Below are positions 56,103 through 64,000 of a DNA stretch of 64,000 nucleotides, one piece after another (positions within the stretch are counted from its first letter, which is position 1; each line of letters begins with the position of its first letter). A program made the translations under genes and the position numbers. The DNA lies in assembly GCF_015291705.1 (NCBI RefSeq), contig NZ_CP030050.1, positions 8,618,001-8,682,000 on the forward strand, written 5' to 3'. The notes under the pieces were generated by a model. It did not search any database. It was not told the DNA's origin and worked only from the letters and a program-made list of their open reading frames with translations. Origin of the DNA: Bradyrhizobium arachidis. Its GTDB lineage: Bacteria > Pseudomonadota > Alphaproteobacteria > Rhizobiales > Xanthobacteraceae.

Positions 56103-56146
56103 TTTGACACGGTGTTAATAACATGGTTTCTCGACATCGTGTCAAA
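56103..56146. promoter_or_regulatory. Candidate TetR operator
   Basis: TTTGACACGGTG and CATCGTGTCAAA form an inverted repeat with 11 of 12 bases matching and 20 bases between. It is centred in the gap between the TetR gene and the tautomerase gene, and both arms contain TTGACA, so a bound repressor could block promoters on each strand. Confidence 0.6.
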
Positions 56147-56244
56147 AACCCATTGGGATTGATAGCCCGCTTCGTCAACGGGCCGGACGGCGGGCGCTTG
56201 CATGCATCCTGGCCGATCGGCCCCGCATGCAAAGGGACCAGCTG

Positions 56245-56622
56245 ATGCCTCTCCTCCACATCTCGATGCGCGCCGGAAAGCCGGACGCCTACCGGCAGGC
56301 GATCCTCGACGGCCTCTATCGCGCCATGCGCGAGGCGCTGAACGTGCCCGATGGCGACGAGTTCATGACCATCAGCGAGCTTTCGCCTGCAAACTTCCGT
56401 TGCGGCAACGCCTACGGCGTCAGGCGCAGCGACGATGCCGTGCTGATCCAGATCACCGTGTTCGCCGCGCGTACTCCTGAGCAGAAGAAGGCGCTGTACC
56501 GAAGCATCGCGGAGCTGCTCGGCGAAAACCCCGGCATCCGCCCCGAGGACGTGTTCGTCAACGTGCTGGATGCCCCCGCGGAGAATTGGTCGGTCGGGAA
56601 CGGCATCGCGCAATTTGCGTGA
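56245..56622 (+). CDS. Tautomerase-superfamily protein
   Basis: A 125-residue protein of the tautomerase fold. ATG 56245 is chosen because it puts Pro directly after Met, and Pro1 is the catalytic base in this superfamily; the upstream codons would mask it. PLLHISMRAGKPDAYRQAILDGLYRAM is the first unit, and the second has VLIQITVFAARTPEQKKALYRSIAELL. It is regulated most likely by the divergent TetR protein. The substrate is unknown; relatives act on oxo-acids and isomerise enol/keto forms. Confidence 0.87.
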   Translation: MPLLHISMRAGKPDAYRQAILDGLYRAMREALNVPDGDEFMTISELSPANFRCGNAYGVRRSDDAVLIQITVFAARTPEQKKALYRSIAELLGENPGIRPEDVFVNVLDAPAENWSVGNGIAQFA

Positions 56623-56635
56623 GGCTGCGACAGCT

Positions 56636-57562
56636 TCAGCTCGCAACGCACGTCTCCATGATCCCGTCGAGCTCAGCCTTCGAGAGCACGCCGAGCTCGG
56701 CGATGAAGACGATCCGCGCGCGCGGCACGGCTTCCGCCGGAGCTTCGCCCGGCGCGAGCGTGGCGCGGCCGCCGGCGAACTGAAACACCATCATGCGGCC
56801 GGGCTGCTCGATCGTCTCGAACAGGCCCTTTGCGCGCGCAAGCTTTGGCGCGAGCCGGCCGATCGCCTGCTGCAAGCGCGGCAGCGAGAGCGGCTGCTCG
56901 GAGGTCCAGCTCAGCGTCTCGAAGCGCTCCTCTGCCAGGCGTTTCGGCCCTGGATCGCGCGGCGCGGACGCGCGATCCACACTCGCGGGAAACAGCAACG
57001 CGGACGGAATCTCCCCGCGCCTGGCATCGACCACCACGGCGGGGACGCGCTGCGTGCGGATGGCCTCGCGCATTCGCGCGCCCGCGCCTTCATCCGCCAG
57101 ATCCAGCTTGCTCAGCGCCACGATATCGGCGACGCGCAACTGTGAGCGCTGAAGGGCGTCGTCGAGCGCAGCCGACGGCGTCGCGGCGTCCATCACGCAG
57201 AGCACGGTCTCCAGCGGCGCCTCGCGCAGGATCACCGGGTCCATCAGGTTGCGCACGACGTCGCCGGGGTCGGCGACGCCGCTGGTCTCGATGACGATGT
57301 AGTCGGGCTTTGGATCGCGCCGCAGCAGCGTGGAGAGCGTACGGAGCAGATCGCCTTCGAGCGAGCAGCAGATGCAGCCATTGGCAAGACTGACCACGCC
57401 GTCGCTCGCGCCTGCGATCAGCTCCGCATCGATGTTGATCGCACCGAAATCGTTGACCACGGCGGCAATCCGCCGCCCCTCCGCATTCGCCAGCAGATGG
57501 TTGACGACAGTGGTCTTGCCCGCCCCCAGAAAGCCCGTCACCAGGAGAATGGGGACCGGCAT
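56636..57562 (-). CDS. CobW/COG0523-family metal-chaperone GTPase
   Basis: A 308-residue G3E GTPase. Walker A is GFLGAGKTT, the metal-binding motif is CICC (GCICCSLEGDLL), and later come IVIETSGVADPG and LSKLDLAD for guanine binding. The C-terminal domain is the usual CobW_C. Members deliver Zn, Co or other metals to enzymes. It is the second gene after the N-acyl-D-amino-acid deacylase, three bases apart, so the two are one operon. A role in metal supply to that metallohydrolase is inferred. Confidence 0.92.
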   Translation of the reverse strand: MPVPILLVTGFLGAGKTTVVNHLLANAEGRRIAAVVNDFGAINIDAELIAGASDGVVSLANGCICCSLEGDLLRTLSTLLRRDPKPDYIVIETSGVADPGDVVRNLMDPVILREAPLETVLCVMDAATPSAALDDALQRSQLRVADIVALSKLDLADEGAGARMREAIRTQRVPAVVVDARRGEIPSALLFPASVDRASAPRDPGPKRLAEERFETLSWTSEQPLSLPRLQQAIGRLAPKLARAKGLFETIEQPGRMMVFQFAGGRATLAPGEAPAEAVPRARIVFIAELGVLSKAELDGIMETCVAS

Positions 57563-57565
57563 GGG

Positions 57566-59056
57566 TCAGCCCTCGCCGACGGGGCGGCGCACGGGCTTTC
57601 CGGGCCGCGCCGCGACATCGAGCACGCCGTCGCTGATCAGCACCTGGCCGCTGACGATCAGATGCCGCACGCCTTCCGACGGACGGTTCATTGCCGTGAA
57701 GGTCGCGCGGTCCGAGAGCTTCTCGTAATCGAACACCACGATATCGGCATCGGCGTCCTTCGCAAGCCTGCCCTTGGCGCGCATTGCGGGCGTGCTTTGC
57801 GACAGGATCTCCGCCGGGATCAGCGCGCATTTGCGCACACCTTCGAGCAGCGACACGGTCTTGCGCTCGCGCACCCATTCGCGGATGAATTTCGTGAAGC
57901 AGCCGGCCGAGCGCGGATGCGAGGTGGCATCGTCGGGCAGCGGCCAGGCATCGCCGGTATAGGTCTTGCCATCCGACGTCGTCCACGGCATCGCATCCGA
58001 CGCGATCGCGCCACCGGGATACAGCACCGACATGTCGAGCAGGTCGCGGTGATGCGCATTGTTCTCGGTGTCGAGGATGTGCCAGAGCACCAGCGAGGAC
58101 GGCTCCTCGGCCTGCGCCTTCAGGAGCTCTTCGCGATCATGGAAGCGATAGCCATCGGTCACGCGCTGCACCGAGTCATAGCCGGTGCCGTTGCGCTCGA
58201 CGAATTGCGGATCGCTGAAGAAGGCGGCGGCCAGCACGGTCGAGCCGGTACCGTAGGGGTAGGCCTCGACCGTGATGGGCAGGCCCTGCGCCTGCGCCTT
58301 CTCGACCAGCACGCGGCAGCGCTCGATGTCGGTCTTGCTGGACGAGTTGAAATGGCAGATGTGCATGTGCGCACCGGTGGCGCCGGCATAGCCGATCAGG
58401 CGGATATAGGCCTCCGCCGCGCTTTCAGGGTCAATGCGCGACATGTAGGCGACGTGGGTGAAGGTCGGCACGTCCTGCTTGGCGGCGAGTTGGCAGACCG
58501 CGGTCAGCTCCTGCACGCCGGCGCCCGGCGCATAGGCGTTCAAAATGCCGATGCCGATGCCGCCTTCGTTGAGGCCGCGCGAAAGACGCTCGAGGATGCC
58601 GGCGACCTCGGCATCGGTTGCAACATTGTCCATCCAGCGGCGGTCGCGCATCGCGTTGCCAAATGCCTCCAGCGAGCTCTCGGCATTGGAGCCCGTCATC
58701 GCGCCGATGCGCGCAAAGGCCCAGTTGGTGGCGGCGCCATAGTTCAGCACACGGCCCTTCCGCGCCTGGCGCTCGTACCAGGACCCGACCGGCAGCACGC
58801 CGGCCTCCAGATCAAGCGTCGTCGTCACGCCGTCGAACGCCTGCATACGATCTGCCGGGATCGACTGGCCATGGGCGTGCAGATCGATGAAGCCGGGCGC
58901 GACCACGAGGCCGGTCGCGTCGATCACCCGCTCGGCACCGCCGAGGTCAGTACCGACCGCGGCGATCTTGCCGTCCACCACCGCTACATCGCCAATGGCA
59001 TCCATCCCGCTCGCGGGATCCACCACCCGGCCGCCAGAGATCACCAAACCACTCAT
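57566..59056 (-). CDS. N-acyl-D-amino-acid-deacylase-like amidohydrolase
   Basis: A 496-residue amidohydrolase-superfamily enzyme. The N-terminal beta domain is followed by the metal site His60-x-His62 (FIDLHAHGQS). Glu84 (LDLEAG) stands where classical D-aminoacylases have Cys. Further ligands are His in FTHVAYMS and HMHICHF, and the catalytic Asp in ASDAMPW. The family hydrolyses N-acyl-D-amino acids or related D-amides. It is followed three bases later by a CobW-type GTPase. The start is ATG 59056 (MSGLVISGGRVVDP). The exact substrate is unknown. Confidence 0.88.
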   Translation of the reverse strand: MSGLVISGGRVVDPASGMDAIGDVAVVDGKIAAVGTDLGGAERVIDATGLVVAPGFIDLHAHGQSIPADRMQAFDGVTTTLDLEAGVLPVGSWYERQARKGRVLNYGAATNWAFARIGAMTGSNAESSLEAFGNAMRDRRWMDNVATDAEVAGILERLSRGLNEGGIGIGILNAYAPGAGVQELTAVCQLAAKQDVPTFTHVAYMSRIDPESAAEAYIRLIGYAGATGAHMHICHFNSSSKTDIERCRVLVEKAQAQGLPITVEAYPYGTGSTVLAAAFFSDPQFVERNGTGYDSVQRVTDGYRFHDREELLKAQAEEPSSLVLWHILDTENNAHHRDLLDMSVLYPGGAIASDAMPWTTSDGKTYTGDAWPLPDDATSHPRSAGCFTKFIREWVRERKTVSLLEGVRKCALIPAEILSQSTPAMRAKGRLAKDADADIVVFDYEKLSDRATFTAMNRPSEGVRHLIVSGQVLISDGVLDVAARPGKPVRRPVGEG

Positions 59057-59294
59057 TCAAAACTCCTCTGCACTGAAATCGCATCAAGGCAGATTCCGGG
59101 AACAACGACCACCCTCGCTGATGCCGATGCATCATGCTCGGATGGGAGATCATTTGGCAGGCAGGTGGGGTCTCGACATCGCCCTCGTCCTGAGGGCGGC
59201 GGGCGAAGCTGATCCCGTCGCGAACCGGTGATACCCCCTACAAGTACGAAGCCTACCGGCTGTGGGTCCGCAAGCAGCAGACCAAAGGGTCCGT

Positions 59295-59579
59295 TCAGCG
59301 CCCCTCGACCACGACGCTGCTTATCGGCCCGGTGCATCCTTCACCTGAAAAGTCGCCGTCGTTTGGCTGACCGTACCGGATGGTCAGTTCGCCGTGCGGA
59401 CAATTGAAATCCCAAATATCTTGAAACCAGTCGCCGTCATACCAGTATCCGCGCCCTTTGAATTCGACACGATCTCCGCGAGCAATGCGATCCCACTGGT
59501 CCTTGCTAACTTCTAGCTCGACCATCACCTCGCCATTGCCCCAAGTCGCAGCAAACACTTTGTAGGATGCCTGGGACAT
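59295..59579 (-). CDS. Small hydrophilic protein of unknown function
   Basis: A 94-residue protein with no membrane segment. It has a Trp/Asp-rich middle (DRVEFKGRGYWYDGDWFQDIWDFNC) and ends GPISSVVVEGR. The codon use and composition read as real coding. The start is ATG 59579. It overlaps the end of the cysteine-repeat gene (59506-59976) on the same strand by 74 bases, which casts doubt on the C-terminus of that gene rather than on this one. No family is recognised. Confidence 0.6.
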   Translation of the reverse strand: MSQASYKVFAATWGNGEVMVELEVSKDQWDRIARGDRVEFKGRGYWYDGDWFQDIWDFNCPHGELTIRYGQPNDGDFSGEGCTGPISSVVVEGR

Positions 59580-59976
59580 ATGATGTGATGCCCTGGTTAG
59601 GTCGAGATGCCCGGATTGATCGATTGTCGCCTTTGTGCCTCGGCCTCAACCCAGACCGCGCTGAGTTGGGGCCGTCTTTTGAGACGAGGCGGTGCGTCAT
59701 GTTCGAAACGCCCGTTCTAAGTTCCGACGCAGCGATGCAAACGCGGGTGCCAAGTCGATCCAGATCAAATGTTGGCGTCGCGACGCAGAGATGAAGACGC
59801 GGGTGCAGTGTCGCTCCTTCAGCGCAGGTCGGCGCAGTGACGCAGAGATTGAGCCGTGGATGCATAGTGTATCCGGCCGGGCATGTTGCAGTGACCGGCG
59901 CGGCGTGGGCGCCGAACGTGACCAACGATGTCAGCGCGACAGCAGCCAGAGAAACGCATTGGGATGATCCCGGCAT
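59506..59976 (-). CDS. Secreted cysteine-repeat protein, C-terminus uncertain
   Basis: A 156-residue frame. AAAGGAG lies seven bases before ATG 59976 and the protein starts with a good signal peptide (SLAAVALTSLVTFGAHA), so the N-terminal half is convincing. Two 19-residue repeats follow, CPAGYTMHPRLNLCVTAPT and CAEGATLHPRLHLCVATPT, each with a Cys pair, then a degenerate third unit. After about residue 85 the composition changes and the frame overlaps the next gene, so a frameshift or later stop loss is possible. Probably a small periplasmic or secreted protein of unknown role. Confidence 0.6.
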   Translation of the reverse strand: MPGSSQCVSLAAVALTSLVTFGAHAAPVTATCPAGYTMHPRLNLCVTAPTCAEGATLHPRLHLCVATPTFDLDRLGTRVCIAASELRTGVSNMTHRLVSKDGPNSARSGLRPRHKGDNRSIRASRPNQGITSYVPGILQSVCCDLGQWRGDGRARS

Positions 59977-60223
59977 TCGCTGGCTCCTTTTTGATTAAAG
60001 TTCGCCTGAAGGCCGCTAGGTCTCGCGCCTCCAAGGCTGCTCCATCGCCGGAAATAAAACTTTGGGGTGATATGGATCAACGTCTGCGCCGCCAGCCGTT
60101 CCGTGACCAGTCGTGGGCTTCAAGGTCGGCCGACCTGATTATTTGAAGTCCCGCCGTTGGGCGCGATCAGAACAAAAGTGATCGCGAAGCGTTTATGTCG
60201 CGCAACGCAAACCGGAGGTTGTC

Positions 60224-60598
60224 ATGATCAAGAAGGCGTTTTTCGCTCTCAGTGTCGCAGCGGTGCTTGCTCTGGTGCCTAGTGCAGCGTCCGCCCAACG
60301 CGGCTTTCATGGAGGATGGCACGGCGGCGGTTGGCATGGCGGCGGTTGGGGAGGCGGTTGGCGCGGCGGCGGTTGGCGCGGCGGCGGTTGGGGAGCACCA
60401 GCTGTGGGCATAGGTCTCGGCCTTGGGCTCGCCAGCGCGGCAGCTTGGGGACCCGGCTGGGGGTGGGGAGGACCTGCTTGGGGACCCGGCTGGGGAGCGC
60501 CGGGTTGGAGTTACGCAGCGTATGGCGGTTGCACGCGATGGCGTCGCGTCTGGACTGGCTGGGGTTGGAGGCTCAGGCCAGTGAACGTGTGTTGGTGA
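60224..60598 (+). CDS. Exported Gly/Trp-rich protein with C-terminal WRR..VNVC motif
   Basis: A 124-residue protein. A signal peptide (LSVAAVLALVPSAASA) is followed by GGWHGGG/GGWRGGG repeats, a hydrophobic Gly-rich middle (AVGIGLGLGLASAAA), WGPGWGWGG repeats and the end CTRWRRVWTGWGWRLRPVNVC. The last part matches the motif at the end of the 30752-31288 product (CWRR...GWQWVNVC). It may be a structural envelope protein. GGAGG precedes ATG 60224. No named family is recognised. Confidence 0.75.
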   Translation: MIKKAFFALSVAAVLALVPSAASAQRGFHGGWHGGGWHGGGWGGGWRGGGWRGGGWGAPAVGIGLGLGLASAAAWGPGWGWGGPAWGPGWGAPGWSYAAYGGCTRWRRVWTGWGWRLRPVNVCW

Positions 60599-60605
60599 GA
60601 ACTCG

Positions 60606-60830
60606 CTATTCGAGCAGGTCTTGGCCCGGAGACAGCAGCCGGACATAGGTTCCGCTCTCGTGCATTTCGAGCCAGCCCTGCTCGATGGCGTACTTGATGC
60701 CCGCGCCGAACTCCGGGCCGCTGGCCTTGAGCGTGAAGAGGAACGGCGCGTTGATTTTCTCGATGTGGATGCGGCCGTCTTGGACCGGCGGAATCCTTTG
60801 GTGGGCTGGGATGGCTGACACATACGACAA
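60606..60830 (-). CDS. Small protein of unknown function
   Basis: A 74-residue soluble protein: HIEKINAPFLFTLKASGPEFGAGIKYAIEQGWLEMHESGTYVRLL looks like one winged or beta-helix unit (helix, then a two-stranded wing ending TYVRLL). No membrane helix or Cys. ATG 60830 is used. It converges on the Gly/Trp-rich gene and is not linked to other genes. I do not recognise the family. Confidence 0.6.
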   Translation of the reverse strand: MSYVSAIPAHQRIPPVQDGRIHIEKINAPFLFTLKASGPEFGAGIKYAIEQGWLEMHESGTYVRLLSPGQDLLE

Positions 60831-61058
60831 ATCCGAATTTCGGTAAAATGGAATATTTTTGGCGTGGCGACTTGACGGCGGATCTGGCTGTTTTGCCCGA
60901 CAGGCAACTTGGTCCGATGTCAGACTGATCTTGCGCTCGCGCGGAGGCCATCACCATGCAACCGACCGCGAAGCCGCTCCGCCGTCTTCTCGCCCCCATT
61001 GTCATTCAGGGAGACAGGCGGGGCGGCTTACGGTGGGCAAAGTTCCCTGGGGTTCCGT

Positions 61059-62084
61059 GTGATCGTCCGACGCCTTCTGCAACGCGACTCTCATATTTCT
61101 GTTTCGCGCCGCGCTCTGCTCGGCGGGCTTGTGTCTGCCGGCAGTGCGCTCGCCCTCGGCGGATGCGCCGGTCTCGGTGCGACCGGCGCGCGTTTCGACG
61201 CATCATCCCTCTCCGTTGACCCCACCTTGCTTGTCACCACCACGCGCAAGCCCGTCAACGGCGGCCGCACCAAACCCTGGTTTGGGCCGGAGCGCGCGAC
61301 GAGCATGACGGTCGCGCGGGCAAAGCTGGTGGCGCCGGACGAGAGCCGTCTGTCGCTTGCCTCGGTCGGACTTGGCGATTGGCGCCTTGATCGGATCGAA
61401 CCAGTGTCGGCCGCCGCGGGCGATCTCGCTGCGCAGACCGGCGGAGGGGACGTGCTGATCTATGTGCACGGCTTCAAGCAGACATTCGAGACGGCGGTGC
61501 TGGATGCCGCCCATCTCTCCGATGGGATCAAGTTCCGCGGACGGACCATGGCATTCTCCTGGCCCTCCAAGGCAGGACTGTTCGACTATGCCTATGACCG
61601 CGACAGCGCGATGTGGTCTCGCGACGATTTCGAGCGCGTGCTCTCTGCGCTCGTGTCGGCTCCAGGCAGCGGCCGCGTGCATATCGTTGCGCACAGCATG
61701 GGAACCATGCTGACTCTCGAGAGCCTGCGTCAGCTCTATGCGCGGTACGGCGACACTGTGACGGGCAAGATCGGCGCGGTCGTGTTTGCCGCGCCCGATA
61801 TCGACATGGACGTGTTCTCATCGGCGATCCACCGCATCGGTCCGCTCGCCGGCAAGATCACCGTGATCGCCGCGACGAACGATCGCGCACTCGCGCTGTC
61901 GGGCCAAATCGCAGGCGGAATGACCAGGGTCGGCGCCGCCGAGAAGGATGTGATTCAGCGGCTCGGCGTGCGCGTGGTCGATGCGTCCCAGGAAGGCTGG
62001 GGCATCATCAACCACGATCTGTTTCTGTCGAATGCGGAAGTGCAGCGGGTGATCCGCCGCTCGATCGACGGAACGACCGCATAG
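61059..62084 (+). CDS. Tat lipoprotein alpha/beta hydrolase
   Basis: A 341-residue alpha/beta hydrolase. The N-terminus has a twin-arginine motif and a lipobox (SRRALLGGLVSAGSALALGGC), so the protein is exported folded and anchored by lipid. GGDVLIYVHGFKQTFETAV is the oxyanion loop, VAHSMGTML holds the nucleophile Ser, VVFAAPDIDMDVF the acid region and INHDLFL the catalytic His. It belongs to the DUF900-type group. GTG 61059 is used so that the signal comes first; upstream codons are open. The substrate is unknown. Confidence 0.86.
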   Translation: MIVRRLLQRDSHISVSRRALLGGLVSAGSALALGGCAGLGATGARFDASSLSVDPTLLVTTTRKPVNGGRTKPWFGPERATSMTVARAKLVAPDESRLSLASVGLGDWRLDRIEPVSAAAGDLAAQTGGGDVLIYVHGFKQTFETAVLDAAHLSDGIKFRGRTMAFSWPSKAGLFDYAYDRDSAMWSRDDFERVLSALVSAPGSGRVHIVAHSMGTMLTLESLRQLYARYGDTVTGKIGAVVFAAPDIDMDVFSSAIHRIGPLAGKITVIAATNDRALALSGQIAGGMTRVGAAEKDVIQRLGVRVVDASQEGWGIINHDLFLSNAEVQRVIRRSIDGTTA

Positions 62085-62280
62085 GAGAGCGCCCGCGCCG
62101 AGCCATGCGCAAAGCTTGCTCCCGCGCACGCTCGCTGCGGCTCCAAGGGGAAATGAATTGCAGCTTGCGGATGGAAGACCTATGTTGGGTCTCTAGTCAG
62201 GCAGCCGCTCATCGTATGGCGAGAATCTGCAGGGTCGACCTCACGGTGGATGGTTTCCATTCAGCATCGGAGGTGATGCC

Positions 62281-62751
62281 ATGGCCATTGCTCCCACGCT
62301 CCAGAAATACCTAGCCGCTGAGAACATCCAGTACGAGGTGATTCCACACGAACTCAGCATGACGTCCGCTCGAACGGCCGAGGCATGCCATATCTCGGGC
62401 GACCGCCTCGCCAAGGGCATCGTGTTGCGGCGCGACGGCGGATACATGCTGGCCATCTTGCCCGCATCGCATCATCTCCGCCTGTCGGACCTGAGGACAA
62501 GCCTCGGCGACAATGTCCATATGGCCGATGAAACCGAGATCAATCGGCTGTTCAGCGACTGTACTCGCGGTGCAGTTCCTGCCGTCGGCAAATGCTACGG
62601 ACTGGATATCATCGTCGACGACAGCATCGGGGCGCAGCCGGACATCTATATGGAAGCCGGCGATCATGAGACGCTGCTTCATATGGGTCACGCGCAGTTT
62701 GCGCGCCTGACGGCCAACGCACCGCACGGGCGCTTCAGCGCGCATGACTGA
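62281..62751 (+). CDS. YbaK/ProX-type aminoacyl-tRNA deacylase domain protein
   Basis: A 156-residue single YbaK/aaRS-editing domain. LAKGIVLRRDGGYMLAILPASHHL holds the conserved Lys and the GG loop; TRGAVPAVGKCYGLDIIVD is the second signature. Such proteins hydrolyse mischarged tRNA. Unlike some members it lacks a CBS or other partner domain. A CBS protein gene lies 183 bases downstream, but no functional link is evident. ATG 62281 is preceded by GGAGGTG. Confidence 0.9.
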   Translation: MAIAPTLQKYLAAENIQYEVIPHELSMTSARTAEACHISGDRLAKGIVLRRDGGYMLAILPASHHLRLSDLRTSLGDNVHMADETEINRLFSDCTRGAVPAVGKCYGLDIIVDDSIGAQPDIYMEAGDHETLLHMGHAQFARLTANAPHGRFSAHD

Positions 62752-62933
62752 GGATTTTGTACACCGCCCATTGCCCTTGCGATCCTGGGCGGGAACTCTG
62801 GCCGCGAGCTCGCCGTCATACTGTTCAACAGGGTGGCGGCGAGAGCGTCTGCGCCTGTCTGGTCGGAGTTCGGAAGATGGGGGTGCCGCTGCATTTCATT
62901 AACGCACTCGAAACCCACGAACGGAGGCTCGCC

Positions 62934-63353
62934 ATGAAAGTCAAAGACGTGATGCACAAGGGTGTCGACTGGGTCAGCCCCGACACCCCAATCACCGAGC
63001 TTGCCAAACTGATGCGGGCGCATGACATCGGCTGCATTCCGATCGGCGAGGACGACAAGCTGGTCGGAATGGTGACCGATCGCGATATCGTCTGCAAAGG
63101 GCTCGCGAGCCACAGCTTCGATGCCGGCCGCGCGACGGCGCGTGACGTGATGACCGAGGGCATCCATTGCTGCCGCGAGGACGATGACCTCGCCAAGGCG
63201 ATGCATCATATGGAGAAGCTGCAGGTCCGCAGACTGCCGGTGATCAACAAGAGCAAGCGGATGGTCGGCATCATCAGCCTGGGCGACGTCGGCCATTCCA
63301 CCTCGGGTGACATGCTCACCGAGACCGTCAGGAGCGTTTCGGCGCATCACTGA
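62934..63353 (+). CDS. Two-CBS-domain protein
   Basis: A 139-residue protein made only of two CBS motifs: residues 1-60 (MKVKDVMHKG, IGCIPIGEDDKLVGMVTDRDIVCKGL) and 65-130 (ARDVMTEGIHCCREDDDLAKAMHHMEKLQVRRLPVIN, RMVGIISLGDVG). CBS pairs bind adenosine nucleotides and sense energy state. The start is ATG 62934, with CGGAGG seven bases upstream; ATG 62880 would add a short, unlikely leader. No partner domain or neighbouring enzyme indicates its target. Confidence 0.9.
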   Translation: MKVKDVMHKGVDWVSPDTPITELAKLMRAHDIGCIPIGEDDKLVGMVTDRDIVCKGLASHSFDAGRATARDVMTEGIHCCREDDDLAKAMHHMEKLQVRRLPVINKSKRMVGIISLGDVGHSTSGDMLTETVRSVSAHH

Positions 63354-63634
63354 ACTTGCGGCCAGGACTTACGGCCAAGGCTCCTCTCGCGATCGCCGTT
63401 CGAACGGGCGTTGAGGGGAGCCCGAGCCATGCGCTCATCATGCAACCATCGCGCGGCTCAGAAGCGACGGCGCGATGTGGCTTATTTTGCGCCGGAGTGA
63501 ATGCAAAGCGGGTTCGCTCGATCACTCCAGCTGCGGCGACGCTTCGGCGCGCAACCTACGACCGAGCGCCGTCGCGCGGCCGGGAAGGAACGCCGTCGAA
63601 TGGTATCGCAGAAAGTCGAGGAATATCGCAGGCT

Positions 63635-63709
63635 TGGCGCTCCCTAGGGGAATCGAACCCCTGTTTCAGCCTTGAGAGGGCCGCGTCCTAACCGCTAGAC
63701 GAAGGGAGC
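63635..63709 (-). tRNA. tRNA-Glu(CTC)
   Basis: The reverse strand folds as a full cloverleaf. The acceptor stem GCTCCCT pairs with AGGGAGC, the anticodon loop is CTCTCAA with anticodon CTC, the T arm has GGTTCGATTCC, and CCA is encoded at the 3' end (63635-63637). The discriminator base is G. Confidence 0.95.
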
Positions 63710-63766
63710 GTGAGGGCTAGCCAATAGCCTCGAAATTTGTTCGCCGCAAGGACCCGAACCGCCCTT

Positions 63767-64000
63767 TTACGGCTCATTGGCAAATTTCAGCTTTCCGGCG
63801 GGCTTCAGGGTGTGGGCGTCGAAGGTGCGGATCTCGGTCACTCCGCCGATATCGAGCGTGACCACCAGCCGGTCGCCGGCGACGCCGGTTGCGACGATTT
63901 TGGCGCCCTTGGGCAGGGTGGCAATGACGTCGCCGGCGGTCTCAACCGCCCTTCCCTCCGACTTGAAAAGGCGGTAGCCCACCGCGATCAGGACGGCGCA
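63767..64000 (-). CDS. Small membrane-anchored protein, C-terminal part
   Basis: The frame runs off the right edge. The visible 77 residues begin CAVLIAVGYRLF, the end of a membrane helix, then a beta-rich soluble domain (LPKGAKIVATGVAGDRLVVTLDIGG, EIRTFDAHTLKPAGKLKFA). It therefore looks like a single-helix anchor with a small periplasmic or cytosolic beta domain. The start lies outside the window. Its role is unknown. The tRNA-Glu gene is downstream, 57 bases away, on the same strand. Confidence 0.6.
   Translation of the reverse strand, partial: CAVLIAVGYRLFKSEGRAVETAGDVIATLPKGAKIVATGVAGDRLVVTLDIGGVTEIRTFDAHTLKPAGKLKFANEP

Noticed and set aside
59200..59370. Forward-strand frame beginning TPYKYEAYRLW after the deacylase gene
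   Set aside because: It looks protein-like for about 15 residues but has no start, no RBS and soon becomes low quality, so at most it is a remnant.

Overview
The window is high-GC chromosomal DNA from an alphaproteobacterium, most likely Bradyrhizobium or a close relative. The main evidence is a 999-residue PutA without an N-terminal DNA-binding domain (the size known for Bradyrhizobium PutA), a divergent Lrp-type putA regulator, several families of palindromic intergenic repeats, and many acyl-CoA, soil-carbon and plant-associated metabolic genes. I see no insertion sequence, integrase, phage gene, CRISPR array or rRNA operon. There is one tRNA gene, tRNA-Glu(CTC), near the right end. The genus assignment is inference.

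Layout. 0-6.7 kb: end of a UPF0283-type membrane protein, a GT39-type glycosyltransferase, a membrane cyclase with a ferredoxin domain, a sorAB sulfite dehydrogenase pair and a cold-shock gene. 6.8-12.7 kb: divergent putR/putA, a class III CoA-transferase and a glutathione S-transferase. 12.9-19.5 kb: a small membrane protein, a secreted CXXCH protein, a coiled-coil membrane protein, a cyclic-nucleotide-binding/MBL-hydrolase pair, and lemA with two TPM-domain genes. 19.6-27.4 kb: an enoyl-CoA hydratase with two acyl-CoA dehydrogenases, an orphan CoxL-type molybdenum subunit, a DHDPS-family lyase and a Tat-exported VOC protein. 27.7-30.7 kb: a catalytically dead HtrA-like protein overlapping a LuxR-type regulator, convergent with an OmpR/histidine-kinase pair. 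30.7-39 kb: an exported glycine-rich protein, tex, a cyanuric-acid-hydrolase-family enzyme next to an amidase, a two-hot-dog thioesterase and a duplicated membrane protein. 39-42.4 kb: a frameshifted poxB and dgoK-dgoA. 42.6-48.7 kb: a two-component flavin monooxygenase, a cytokinin-dehydrogenase-like exported FAD enzyme, a LysR regulator and an AcoR-type sigma-54 activator. 48.9-54.1 kb: a single-chain biotin-dependent acyl-CoA carboxylase and a chemoreceptor. 54.3-64 kb: two tandem paralogous unknown genes, a TetR/tautomerase divergent pair, an N-acyl-D-amino-acid-deacylase-like gene with a CobW GTPase, small secreted proteins, a Tat lipoprotein hydrolase, a YbaK-domain protein, a CBS-domain protein, tRNA-Glu and the end of a small membrane-anchored protein.

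The window reads as ordinary core and peripheral metabolism cut into short transcription units, often separated by palindromic repeats. At least six repeat families occur. One copy supplies the last codons and the stop of a glycosyltransferase, and another abuts the stop of a DHDPS-family gene. The observations most worth following are the cytochrome-ferredoxin-cyclase fusion, the pseudo-HtrA/LuxR overlap, the poxB frameshift, the cytokinin-dehydrogenase-like enzyme with Asn at a key position, the cyanuric-acid-hydrolase/amidase pair, and two glycine-rich exported proteins with a shared C-terminal cysteine motif.
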